Below, in pieces: positions 5,700 through 5,934 of a stretch of 5,934 nt of DNA. Source of the DNA: Acidobacteriota bacterium (GTDB lineage: Bacteria; Acidobacteriota; Thermoanaerobaculia; Multivoradales; SZUA-115); NCBI GenBank assembly GCA_003231035.1, contig QIHU01000620.1, positions 1 through 5,934 on the forward strand, read 5' to 3'. Below the pieces are notes generated by a model. The model searched no databases. It was not told the origin of the DNA and was given only the letters and a program-made list of their open reading frames with translations. The translations under genes and the position numbers were made by a program. Within the stretch, counting starts at the first letter, position 1, and every line of letters starts with the position of its first letter.

Positions 5700-5877
5700 G
5701 CTGAAAGTTCCGGCGCAGTTCCTCCTTGGTCAGGTGGAAGGTCGCAACGCCGTAGTCGGCAAGCTTGCTCAGAAAGAGAGTACGAGGAATGCCGGCGAGT
5801 GTCGCTGCCGCGCCGGCAGAAAGGCGCCCCAATCCGTATAGCTTGGCCGCCGCTACTAAGCGCAGCCCCGCACCCAA
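5692..5877 (-). CDS. UPF0175 family protein (predicted antitoxin-type), N-terminus lost or shifted
   Basis: UPF0175 proteins are small, probably DNA-binding partners of DUF3368 PIN-like proteins in predicted toxin-antitoxin pairs. The match is clear from KLYGLGRLSAGAAATLAGI, which contains the helix-turn-helix-like part, through PRTLFLSKLADYGVATFHLT to EELRRNF. The open frame starts with a TTG at 5877, with no ribosome site and no usual N-terminal strand; full members have about 80-90 residues, against 61 here. Upstream codons in this frame add only FHDRYPS before a stop at 5899-5901. Another frame, opened by ATG at 5932-5930, reads MAGEPGDAQVLIP and stops at 5893-5891. Its end looks like the missing strand (xVxIP). 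A small indel near 5893-5898 would join the two, so the gene is probably broken. The next gene in the pair is itself collapsed. Confidence 0.7.
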   Translation of the reverse strand: MGAGLRLVAAAKLYGLGRLSAGAAATLAGIPRTLFLSKLADYGVATFHLTKEELRRNFQRA

Positions 5878-5934
5878 GCTCGGATACCGGTCATGGAATC
5901 AAGACCTGAGCGTCCCCCGGCTCGCCAGCCATTG

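Overview
The window looks like chromosomal DNA from a GC-rich bacterium. The sigma-54 activator resembles regulators I associate with Acidobacteriota, in its AAA+ core and in a C-terminal helix-turn-helix ending in NYLHRL. That lineage call is an inference from protein style, not a measurement. The content is typical of an accessory or defence island, and much of it is broken.

Layout. Positions 1-2944 (+) hold the type I restriction endonuclease subunit HsdR. Its N-terminus lies off the left edge, and one frameshift near 1881-1885 splits it into a nuclease/helicase part and a C-terminal helical part. Positions 2934-3640 (+) hold a YgjP/SprT-like zinc metallopeptidase that overlaps the hsdR stop. 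Its first 12 or so codons sit in a different frame from the rest. Positions 3641-4116 hold no confident gene, only short coding-like debris. Positions 4117-5211 (-) hold an intact sigma-54-dependent activator with no recognisable sensory domain and a GAFTSA loop in place of GAFTGA. Positions 5224-5636 are mostly unexplained, with one doubtful + strand ORF. Positions 5637-5934 (-) hold the remains of a UPF0175-DUF3368 pair, a predicted toxin-antitoxin type arrangement. The UPF0175 gene has lost its start to another frame. The PIN-like DUF3368 gene seems reduced to its first 8 and last 12 codons, joined in frame.

How the parts relate. hsdR and the metallopeptidase gene were probably one translationally coupled unit; hsdM and hsdS, if present, lie upstream of the window. 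The activator is convergent with that unit. The UPF0175/DUF3368 remnant lies upstream of the activator on the same strand, separated by about 410 bp. Only the activator has clean signals at both ends: a strong ribosome binding site and a complete domain set. I found no tRNA, rRNA, CRISPR array, transposase or convincing rho-independent terminator. The main story is decay of several defence-type genes by small out-of-frame changes and one large in-frame deletion. I did not identify a clearly new system.
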